Assembly: GCA_027604505.1 (NCBI GenBank)
Contig: JADIIX010000131.1
Span: 1 to 64,000 of the forward strand
From: Gonapodya sp. JEL0774
Taxonomy: Eukaryota > Monoblepharomycota > Monoblepharidomycetes > Monoblepharidales > Gonapodyaceae
Length of the DNA: 64,000 nucleotides
Direction: 5' to 3'
Shown: in pieces, positions 23,301 through 33,117 of the stretch
Numbering within the stretch: the first letter of the stretch is position 1
How the letters are laid out: the number at the start of each line of letters is the position of its first letter
Notes under the pieces: model-generated
Told to the model about the DNA's origin: nothing
The model's database searches: none
Seen by the model: the letters and a program-made list of their open reading frames with translations, nothing else
Translations under genes and position numbers: made by a program

Positions 23301-24949
23301 GCGATAAAGCGCCGGAGCAGGAAGCAGAAGCCGTGCCTAACCTCAACGATGAACCACGACTCACTGATGATGCCACCACGACCGCGAGCGCTGTTGCAAT
23401 GGACGCAACACTCTCCAAGGAGCTCCCTGCTCCTTCTGCGCAAACGTTGAAACGTCGGGAACGACCTTCTTTGGCCACCAATCGCGCTGCAACAGCTGTC
23501 AAAGCGACTGGACCGGGTCGAGGTCACCGGCCGGGACGGTCGGATTCCAATACCCCTACAGCACCCATACCTGACACATATGATGATGGGGAAGGGACAG
23601 ATGTTTCAGAGATGGATTCACCCAAAGCCGGGGGAGGTCACGGACGAGCGCGGACTACAGACTTGCGCATGACCACGAGTGCAAGTGATGATGGGCACCA
23701 GACCTCGTTCAATCCCGAGTTGACGCTCTCTGGCAATCTAAAAATATCCGAGCCTTCTGTTAATCCAGAGAGTTCGTCAGTGTGGGATGATGTACCGAAC
23801 CACTCTCCATCAGCTCCCTATCAGTCCCCGAGAAAGACTTCCGTCCCGAATCGCAGCAAAATCAATGCCCCACCACTTCAGGAAGGAATTTCTGCAACGG
23901 CCCCCAATAGTGGAACAAAGGTTGCTACAAGCGTATCGCGCAAACGGAAAGGGCCTCCAGCAAATGAGGAGACTGCAGCCGTCACCAATGGGAGCAGCTC
24001 TCAGAGTGTTGCTAATGAGATGGACAAGACATCGACGAACATTGACTCCAAACCCAGCTCCGGCAGAGCTTCCATGACAGGCAAGACACCTCGTCCGTCC
24101 TCATCGTCAGATGAGCCCCCAAAAGATGGCAAGTTCTTTTATTATGCTGACGAGCAGCACACTCCGGCGAAGAATATTTTCGAGACCACTATCCTCGAGA
24201 ATTCAAGCAGACGATCCAAATTGATGCAGTCTAAGCCGGCCCCCGTTGCGCCTGTTGGGCTGTCTACAAGAACTTCTAGTCGTGCAACCGCCATTATACG
24301 ACCGACACGGCGCACTCTTATGGCCGCTACAAGTTCACCCGGAGGACGAGATCCGCTGACCATGGCATCTGTCGAGAGAAGTATCGCCCCCGTGCCAAAC
24401 AGTATCTCTCAGTTCCCGCTCCCGAACCCTATGACATTTGGTTCAGAAGACCCACTGACTGCGGATTCATATCCGGTACCCACGACTAGTCCCGTGCAAA
24501 AAACGCAGCGTTCTGACAGCGGTACCTCCAAAAAAGCCAAGGGCACTAAGCGGATAGCTCGCGCAAAGGATCCCCTGCCGAGCGATTTACAGACATCCGA
24601 AGATCCTCCACCTTCTTTGACAACCAAACTGGGAGGAGAAGCACAACAGATCCCCAAGGCGATTGTGCACAATCTGGATGAGTTGGAGGAGGTAGATGAG
24701 CTGGAGGAGGTGGAACAGGACAGGGGGGTCCAAGAGGACAAGGCAAGGACCAAACCTGACGGTGCGTTTGATGGACGTGCTGGTAAGCGGCGAGCAGGTG
24801 CTGCTGATACTGTTGAGGGTGAGTTTTCAACGTTTCTGCTGTGGAGGTCTATCGGTGCGGAAATGCACAATGCATGCAGCTGATTAAGTATTCTTGTTTT
24901 CTAACTAGGAGCTGCGAAGCGACCTGTGAAGAAGCAAAAGAAGAGGTGA
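20329..24949 (+). CDS. Mis18/Yippee-like zinc-binding domain protein with coiled coil
   Basis: Exon 1 (ATG 20329, MTGSNCHINGTAH) carries VECQKCGGKVVD, the first CxxC, and ends at a GTAAGT donor near 20481. The next exon, starting somewhere near 20600, carries SCSKCKATIGHR, the second CxxC followed by the IG seen in Mis18/Yippee folds, then a VVPSR..VLDPKAVHVPVSKI strand region. A long Pro/Ser-rich linker follows. A 67-base intron (donor GTGAGTGG at about 22108, acceptor CAATTAG at about 22175) joins HRFGD to IEEAFIQTTHLLAHLKLRVD, starting an extended charged region with a clear coiled coil around 22790-23010. The remainder is disordered, with a Glu-rich LDELEEVDELEEVEQ segment near 24680. A last small exon (24909-24949) encodes GAAKRPVKKQKKR, a nuclear-signal-like tail. 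Mis18 proteins mark centromeres for CENP-A loading; that role is only suggested here, and Yippee-type is the alternative. Confidence 0.6.
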
Positions 24950-27900
24950 CGTTCTATCGCATTTGTATACTCCTCACCGACTATAGCCGGTTTGCAGGCG
25001 CCGTCGGCGTCAGGGTGGTGATTTGGGTTGAGTTTGAGAATTTATTGTCTCAGGAAACGAGTGCGTTGCACTTGGATAGACAATTGGGACGCGGTATTGC
25101 ATGATACCCTCGGTACAGGTACAATTATGAATTTAACTTTGTCGTTTCCTCAATAATGTTTGACGCACGTGATTAATTTTAAAAATGTGGTACTGCTCCA
25201 TTTGGTCGCATTTGGAACAAAACACCGCTAGACAATTTCACCACTTCACCGCACTTGATGTACAAACCAACAACCAGCAACCGCAAACGCCCCAAGGTAG
25301 TAGAATTCTCCATTTGCGGCATGGAGGATGCCTACTTTCCAACTCTGTTCCTCTGTTTCTTGTCTTCAGAATCTGCCCTGGCGCTGTCCGCTCGTTCTGC
25401 CTTCACAGACGTGCTACAACCGTGCATCCATCGCCCAGTCCGCATCAAAGTGCATGTACGTGTTCTGAGATTTGCACCGACATCTTCCCTTGCCTCTGTA
25501 AATGACAGAACATGCTTGTACAGCGCACGTGACAGGTTCTCCACCTCCCTCCTATCAAGATCAGAACTATACGTGCTTCCTGTGCATATCGAGAAAAGTC
25601 TTGATGCTGCATAGCATGCATTTGGGAAGGTTATGTAGAGTGACGTGGTGCTCCACCAATTCCTCGCACCATGCACGCAGGACTGCCTCGGAAATCGGGG
25701 AAGTTCGGGGTTGTGCTCATGCACCGCTGATCTTTCAGAACACTATCGGAAATTCTCTCCATTTCTCTGTAATGTTTCGTTCCGAGAACCGTCGCCCTCG
25801 AGAAAGCGTCTGTAAATACAGGTGTTGTAATGAGTTTGCTCGATGTCACGAAAGGTACATCTTGACACGGTGGATCAGTTTGACATGGAGTGGTCAACTC
25901 GAGTACCAACCGCCTCGTTTGGGGATTTTGGTTTATGGGTTTCGTTTCTTCAAACTGAACAACCCTTTTCCTCCTTCCTCTGATGTTCTAGCGTCACTGA
26001 CTCGTGAAGTTTCGAGTTGAACATCGTCAATCTCAAATCCTGCAACATTCTGCATTGGATGGTGACTCTTGCTTCTTGCTGGTTGGTGCGATGTATGACT
26101 CCCCCAAGCGGAGAAAGGAGGTTGGTGGGCCACAGTGCGGCGCTCTGGAGCATGCTTCGAGCGGCTGTTGGGGTGTCCTTACCGTAGCCAGTCCGACGCC
26201 GAGTAATCCGACTTGGAGAAGTTGTCGGTTGTGCTCATGGAGCTCGACATCCCTCTGCTTTCAGCGCACTAACCGAAATTGTTTGCACTTTTCTGTAATG
26301 TTTGGTTCCACTACCTGCATCCTCGAGGAAACTTCTTCGAATAAAAGTGCTTGTATTCGTTTGTTCGATGTGACATAAGGTACGTCTTCTTTCCTTGCGG
26401 TGCGAACACACAAATGAGGAAGTGGATGTTGGTGGACTAGAAGGCGGCGCTCTGGAGCATGCTTCAAACGGCTGTTGGTGGGTGGCGCCCCGCGGACCAG
26501 TCCGACCCCCATACTCCACGGCGCACTCACGCCTCTTTTATTTTGGTTTATGAGGCTCATTTCGTCAAACTGCTTAAACTTTTGCCCTTTTCCTCTTATG
26601 ATTTTTGCCGGTGAGGTCTGACTCCTCGAGTCATGGTTTTTCTCAGCTCAGTTGTCCGCAAAGGTCTGCATGAGTTTTGTAACCTCTTACCCTAAAATAG
26701 AGTTGTTTTGTCGTTATCACAGACTAATTTGTTGTTGCTTTGAGACAAGGACCACGTCAGGGTTCTCACGCCACGAGCCCAATTGTTGCACACTATAAAG
26801 AAGCAGTTGCGGTGGCTTTCTTGACGTGTCCCAAACTGCACCGAAACGTATTTCAGCGCAGTCGTTACCGGAACAAAAGCTCGTATCTCGATGCCGATTC
26901 TTTTGTTTACCTCTCCATTTCTCTGCTGAGTCTGTGTCTACGTCTGCAATGACCAGCGGTAGCTCTTTGCAAGTGTCATCACATACAGACATTTGCTCTT
27001 GCACAGGCTTCATCTTCCTCGTGTACTTTTCTTCCAGTGATAGCGACAGAAGTATGTCCTTGTGTCGACTTTGCGAAGCCGATTCCCCCCACTTGTTCAA
27101 ACTCATTCAATCACAGCATCGCCAATGCAGCAGCAAATGTATGTATCAACGCCCTGCTATCATTGCAATTGTGCTGACATCTGAGTTTGCTTGACTTCTA
27201 TACTGCAAAACCGGACATTCCACTCTTGGTTCCATGGCTCTTTGACACGCTTGAGACCATCAAAGAGACCGCAAAATTTGGTGCAGTTCGGTTTCATGAA
27301 AGGTTCATGGGTCTCACGTGAGTTTTCCGTCAGTGATCTGAACTGAGGCTCAACGGACTTTTCATATGAAACGGAACTGCACATTCCATTTTCAGGCTCT
27401 GGCCTGTCTGACCAATTAATCTACTGGTTTGCAGGCACATCAATGAAAACCTTTATGGTAAAGATAACGTCTCAACAGCCTCTACTACGGTGAATTGCGA
27501 GGAGGGAGGACTGACGTCACTCCATGTGACCAAGCGCGCTGGAAAAGTGCGTACTGCATGCATTCATACGAAAATCTGCTGTACCTGTATGTATTTGACG
27601 ATTGACGCTTTTTCAAATGTTCCCTTGTGGCAACATTTGGTGTGATGAGCAACTGCCGTTGCTGTTTGAAGCCAACTTGGACAAGGAGGTGAGTGAGACC
27701 TGCGGAGGCTTGACTCGGACAAGGAGTCGTGAAGGGCCGTACGATGAAAATTGAAAAGCGGAGAGATCAAGGTCCGGTCATGTGTTTGTATGAGATGGGT
27801 GGTGTCCTGTGGGTCATGGTGTGGGGAGAAACAAAAGATCGATGCATACTGTAGTTTGAACAAATCACACAAGGTCCATTCATCCCAGCACAACAAGAAC

Positions 27901-28577
27901 AACAAAGACATTTTTCGATTCACTGGCGGCAAAGGAAAAAATTTGTGTTATTATTCCCGTCTCGTCACACTCTGGACGAGTTGGTGCGCAAATTTCGACG
28001 CAGCGTGTCAAAACTGCAAAGGCATGAGTAGTTGTCGCCCGCCACCATCGCCCGTCGGCGATCCGGCCCCCCAGACTCCCCCCAGGAACCGTCGGCGCTG
28101 CACACACAACACACACGCACATGTACAAATACACACGTATACTCGTTTTTCAACTTCTCGGTGTTTGTGTTGGGGTCGGGGGGGTTGGGGTGCGTTCTGT
28201 TACCACTCAACAACAAACAAACCTGCCCCCCCCCCCCCCCTCCCTTCCCCTGCCCACGAGCCCACGAATTGCGAACAAAAACAAAAAAACGTTTCGTTTG
28301 TTGTATGTGCTTTGATTGTTTCCCCACACGCACCCACTGGGGCCCCGAGTAACTCCCCCCCCCGCCCACCACAATACAGAATACACAGCGGTGCATGTAT
28401 GCGATGCCCAACACTTGTACCACTCGCCACAACAACACGCACGGACCAAACCACCAAACCACCACCATCACACCACACCCAACCACACCTCCCACATACG
28501 CCCCTACGCCCTTCCCCCCTTCCCCGCTGCCCCCCCCTCACTCTCCCCACTCTCACGAAACGAGGGCAAGGTGTGAT
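24950..28577. other. Gene-poor 3.6 kb region
   Basis: No gene can be supported. Minus-strand frames at 25332-25724 (starts MHEHNPELPRFPRQ) and 26717-27106 (starts MSLNKWGESASQSR) have Glu/Lys/Arg-rich stretches but no family, and may be fragments or chance. A diverged tandem duplication occupies 25.7-26.6 kb. The right part (from 28000) becomes strongly C-rich with poly-C runs and CA repeats and adjoins the eS30 gene. Confidence 0.5.
25711..26640. repeat. Diverged direct tandem duplication
   Basis: A unit at about 25711-26000 and one at about 26231-26640 share the order of recognisable words: ttgtgctcatg, tctgtaatgttt.gttcc, cctcgag.aa, ttgctcgatgt or ttgttcgatgt, a..ggtac.tctt, then ttttggtttatg and a cccttttcct tract. 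The word gcggcgctctggagcatgctt is also present twice (about 26136 and 26446). The copies have drifted with many substitutions and indels. No open frame is shared, so this is either a decayed gene pair or a non-coding duplication. Confidence 0.65.
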
Positions 28578-30007
28578 TTAGGAGGATTGGGGAGATGGGT
28601 TCATCTGCAGGTGGAGCGGGGGAGCGGGGAGACGGGGAAAAGGTGTGAGACGGGGAAGAAAAGGGGCATGGGTCAGCGAATCGGTGAGTGGAGTGGGGGG
28701 GGCACACCACGAGGCGGACGGCGGGGGGCGGGGACCCCGTAGGGCACGCAAACGCACAAAGCCCACCACGACCCACGACGGCAGGCCGAGGGCGAGTGGG
28801 AGTGGGAGTGGGTGTGCGGGGGGCTCTCACTCTCTCTCGCTCTCTCTCCGTTCCCTTCCCGTTGGTTGGCACGCACGAGTGAGGAGGCCTCCTTCTCTTG
28901 TCCATCTCCCACGCCAAACCACAAACCGTTCAGGAGGCGGCATTTTTGTCCATGTCCCATCTTCCTCTTCCCGCGACCCATGTCGCATGTCCCACCCACC
29001 ACCCAACAAACCAACAAAACACCCCGGCCACACCACACCCATACCACACCACAACACACAAAAGAACAAAAAAAAAAACTCACCCTCCGCTTGCCGCCGA
29101 CCAGGGTCACGTTGACGAACCGGCGGGTGTACAAGAGTCTCTTCTTCGCGCGGCCTGGGTTGGGAAAAGAGGTGGGGGGCGGGAAGTGAGTGAGCACGTG
29201 GGACGGATAACCAAAGGGATGATGGGTGCAGATCCCTCCGTTGTGTGGGTTGGGTGCTCTGTGTTGGGTCCTGATTCAAGTCCGAATGGAGTGTCTGGCA
29301 CAGGCCTGTACTGTACAGGCTGGATGGTGTGCGTCCCAGTCCCAACCTCCAACCACCCAACCCACCCACTTGAACCAAACCTCTGATTTCCACAAACCAG
29401 TCGCATAAGGGAACATGGGCCCCGCCTCCTTCACTGGCGTGGCATGTGATGACCTCGCGTCGTGCGACTTTTCCAACATCACACCCCCCATCAAAGTGGC
29501 GGTCCAGTCCAGTCCACCAGGAACGAGCAGAGTGGTGGCAGGACTGGTCTGGGTCGCCAGTCTGTCGGTGCCAGCACCGCGAGTCAACTCACCCCGGGGC
29601 TTCTTCTTCTTTTCCTGCTTCTCGGCCTTTGGGGTTTGGCCCTTGACCTTACCGGCACGGGCGAGTGAACCGTGAACTTTACCCTAGATGGATGGATGTG
29701 GGGGATGGAAGAGAAGGGGGAAGGAGAAGGGGGAGTCAGCGGGGATAGAGACGATGGGGAAGGGGCGAGAGGGCAGAGAGGGCAGAGAGGGGAGAGTCGG
29801 GTGTGGGAGTGAGAGGTGTGTGGAGTCTTTTGCTGTCGTGTTGTCGTTGTGTCCCCTTGAGCCAATGCCCTCTCTGTCCCCTTCTCCATCCCCTGGGTCT
29901 GTCCCTGCCTTCCCCGCCCTTCCCCGCCTCCCCCCGTCCTCCCTCCAGTCCGCGTCCGCGTCCGCAGGTGCGTCTGTGGTCTGTGGCTGTGCAGGTCCAC
30001 TCACCAT
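28578..30007 (-). CDS. RPS30: 40S ribosomal protein eS30
   Basis: Four exons give a 63-residue protein. Exon 1 is only the start codon (30007-30005, ATG followed at once by donor GTGAGT). Exon 2 (29683-29593) encodes [20 protein letters not shown] and [10 protein letters not shown]. Exon 3 (29154-29084) encodes [20 protein letters not shown] and GKRR. Exon 4 (28604-28578) encodes MNPSPQSS and stop. The order and residues match eS30 throughout, and the length matches fungal family members. As in other fungi there is no N-terminal ubiquitin-like fusion. Introns of about 321, 438 and 479 bases make the gene 20 times longer than its exons need, and they are made of skewed low-complexity DNA. A component of the small ribosomal subunit near the mRNA channel. 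Confidence 0.95.
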
Positions 30008-30386
30008 GCTGATGCTGTTGTCCGATGCGCTCGATGGATGTGTCCAACACGGGGGGCTGCGGGGTCACCTGACTCCCTGCACCCTGCACCCTGCACCCGC
30101 CCACCATCCACTGCTGTGGTCATTCCCCCACTCATACAAGCAATCTGCTTCACTCATTCACTCGGCAAAACAATCTGCACACATCAAACAAACAAAACAA
30201 CTAAAATTCATGTGTTCATGGATCCCTGGCTTGGCTATGCATCCCGTGTGTGTGTGTGTGTTGAGTGTGCGTGTGTGTGTGCACTCTATATATACCTGCT
30301 CTGTCTCTCTCCCCCCACTCCCCCCACTCCCTCCACCACCACACCGCCTGCCCCCTCTCTCCACCCCACTCCCCCCTCTACCCCAT

Positions 30387-32883
30387 CTACCCCATCCCCC
30401 CTCCCACTCCCCACCACACAACTCCCACAACTCCCACCACGGTCACTCCCACACTCACAATCACCACACTCCGCTCTAACGCACTGTACCCTCCTCCTCC
30501 CTTTACCCTCCCCTTCCCCTTCCCTCCTTCCCCGCTCACGGCTCCATCTCCAACGCTGTCCCGCACCGCTTTCCGCACAAGCACCACCAGGGAAACAACA
30601 GTGGCTGGTATCATCGCCACAGTGAGGAAGCTCAATATGGGGGGGACTGTGGGCGGGTGGGACGGTACGAGTGGCGGGTCGAGTGAGGGGTCAAGCGTGG
30701 GTGCAACCGTCCGTGACGCCATCCACAAGGGGGGTTGGGGTCAGCGTGGTGCAACCGTCCGTGACGCCATCCACAAGGGGGGTTGCGGTCAGCGTGGTGC
30801 AACCGTCCGTGACGCCATCCACAAGGGGGGTTGCGGTCAGCGTGGTGCAACCATCCGTGCCGCCATCCACAACCTCTCTCCACCCTCCACCCCACCCCNN
30901 NNNNNNNNGGGTGGGTTGTTCCCCCCTCCCCGTGGGTGGTTCTTCTTTGGTTTTTTGGTTTGGGTGTGGGGGGGGGGGGGGGGGGGCGGGCGGTTGTGAG
31001 TGTGGGGTGCGGGGTGTGCACAGGTTGGTTCGTGTTGGTAATAGTGGCACGCGTGCGCACAACCATCGCTACCCCCCTCCTCCCTCCGCTACCCCCCTCC
31101 TCCCTCCGCATCCCAACACCCGAAGAACCCACCGTATCCACCCCCACCGACGTCAAACTCAATATATAATTGAGCACAGAAAAGGGGATCAGAGGGGTCA
31201 GGCGGAGGAGGAGGAGGGAGGTGAAGGCTTGGTCGCGGGGCGGGTGGGGGGTGGTACATATGTACACCGACACGATATGCGGCGGACAAGAGACACGATA
31301 AGCCACCACCCCCAGTCACACACCCCCCACCCCCCCAGCCCTCCCCCCTCCCCAACACCACCCCGTGGGCTCACCGTTCTCCGTCACGGCCCTATCCACC
31401 GCCAAAAACTGCAGATACCGCTTTTTCCGCCGGGCGCGCGCCCGCTCAGTGGGAGTGAGAGTGGGAGTGGGAGAGGCGGCGGCGGCGAGGGGGGAGGATG
31501 ATGGGGAGGGGGAGGGAGGGTAGTGTGTGCGCGTTGTGGAGGTCGTAGTGGAGGTTGAGGTGGAGGTGGTGGTGGAGGTGGAGCTAGCCGTCCCTGTCCC
31601 CGTCCCTGTGCCTGTGCCGCTGCTCATGGAGAGTATGGGCGCGTCCGTGTCCGCGTCCGTGTCCGCGTCTGTGTCCGTGTCCTCATCAGACCCGGCGTCG
31701 AACGCGGAACCGGAGCCGTCACCAGAACCAGAACTTGAACCTGAACCTGAACCGAAACCACCTTCAACGTCTCTGTCCACGTCCACGTCTGCGTCCCTTA
31801 CCGCGGTCTCGGTACTCCCAATCCCGCTGCCCGCGCTCTCCCCCTCCCCCTCCCCCGCTTCCCCTCCCGCTCTTCCAAACTCCTCCACGCCCATCACCCG
31901 GAGCACCCACCCCCTCACCACCCACCGGCCCACCACCAGGCCAACCACGCTGGCCACAGTGGTGGACACAACGTTGACAGCAACGGCGAGCCAGAGGGGG
32001 CGAAAAAAGGCGCCCGCGGCGATGTTGAGGGGGGAGATGGGGAGCACTGGGGGGTGGCGGGGGGGTAAGTTGTGTGGGTGAGAAAAGGCGGTGGTGGGGT
32101 GGGGAAGGGGAGAGCAAGAACGAAAGATGACCCACTGAATACGCTGGATGCGGTGACGATGAGCGTGAAGAGGAGGAATGACGATACGAGGTTCATGTCG
32201 GCGAAGGGGAGGGTCGTGCTGGCCGGTGGAGGAGGAGTTTGCGGGAGGGGCGGACTCGCGACCGCGTCGTCGTCGTGGTCCGCAGAAGGCGATTCAAGTT
32301 CATCATCATCACTGCCCGCGGTGGTGGTGGACGTGGTGGTGCTCGCAGTGGTGGAGGTGGTGGCTGTGGAGACCTTCCAGCTGCCTGCCCACCCCGTCCC
32401 GTCCTTGGTGTCCACCGGTGAAAGTACTCCCTTTGCCGTCCCGGCCCCGTTCCCATCGTCCATGGACCCGTGCCCTCCACCTCCACCGGCCTGCTTGGCT
32501 CCAAACCCCTTGAGACTCACCGGCACCCCACCCCGCCAGTCTCCAGTCGTCTGGTACGAGTAGAGTGCCAGGACCGACAGCACCGTCACCCCGCACAGAA
32601 CCCACACGGGGATCACAAGGGTCCGGCTCCGACGCGATCCCCATCCCCAGCCCCAGCCAAGGTTGAGCGATAGGGAGCGCCCAGGGTGGGGGAGGGGGAG
32701 GTATCGGCGGCGGATCGAGACGAAGCGGGTCAGGGGTAGGCAGAAACAGCCGGCCACAAGGTTGGGCGAGCCGGGGGAGGGGGCGAAGGAAACGCGGCGT
32801 TTTATGGGGGTAGATGGGGTGAGGGGTTTGGATGATGTGGGGATGGCAGGTCCTGGTGATGATTCGGGCATTCCTCCGTGCAT
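30387..32883 (-). CDS. TVP38/TMEM64-family (VTT domain) membrane protein
   Basis: Starts near 32883 (MHGGMPESSPGPAIP; MPESS at 32871 is an alternative). A basic/Ser-Pro cytosolic segment precedes a first helix (TLVIPVWVLCGVTVLSVLAL), then a Thr/Ser linker and FADMNLVSSFLLFTLIVTA. An intron (donor GTGGGT, TTCA|GT near 32134, to CCCCCAG near 32056) restores SSVFMLPISPLNIAAGAFF and the VTT core continuing to VVGRWVVRGWV. An unusually long Ser/Thr/Asp low-complexity insert follows before KRYLQFLAVDRAVTENG. The next exon gives FTSLLLLRLTPLIPFSVLNY (near 31160-31230). The last exon probably lies at 30387-30650 with ILSFLTVAMIPATVVSLVV and a final helix near VVGVVWWGV. Family members sit in Golgi/ER membranes. 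The C-terminal exon assignment is less sure because a gap and tandem repeats lie in between. Confidence 0.7.
30701..30872 (+). repeat. 48-bp tandem repeat, about 3.6 copies
   Basis: Units start at 30701, 30749, 30797 and 30845, each beginning gtgcaaccgtccgtgacgcc, nearly identical. The last unit is truncated and diverged (ccatccgtgccgcc). The array lies in what should be an intron or 3' part of the VTT gene, next to the assembly gap. Confidence 0.95.
30899..30908. other. Assembly gap (10 N)
   Basis: Ten N bases flanked by poly-C/poly-G-rich and repetitive DNA. The true gap length is unknown, so distances and any reading frame across it are unreliable. Confidence 1.
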
Positions 32884-33117
32884 CACATGAAGAATGTTGG
32901 TGGTTCTGGTGTGGGGTCGGTTGCTCACGTACCCATCATCACCACACCGCAACCGACAGACCAACCAACTCGCTCGCGATTACATAACAACCGCACTTAT
33001 TCACGCACACCACAACAAAATTACGAGAGAACCCCCAAGACAAGTTGTGATTGGATTTTCGAGAAATTACAATCTGACGAATCAAACAGCAAACGCCTCT
33101 CAATCTCAAACATCATT

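Noticed and set aside
28645-29393. Several open frames on both strands of 100-190 codons
   Set aside because: They arise from stop-poor C/G-rich low-complexity DNA and overlap eS30 introns and exons in wrong frames.
30632-31309. Repeat-bearing minus-strand frame crossing the N gap as a protein
   Set aside because: The frame crosses an unknown-length gap and the 48-bp array; only its first part (FTSLLLLRLTPLIPFSVLNY) is real, as an exon of the VTT gene.
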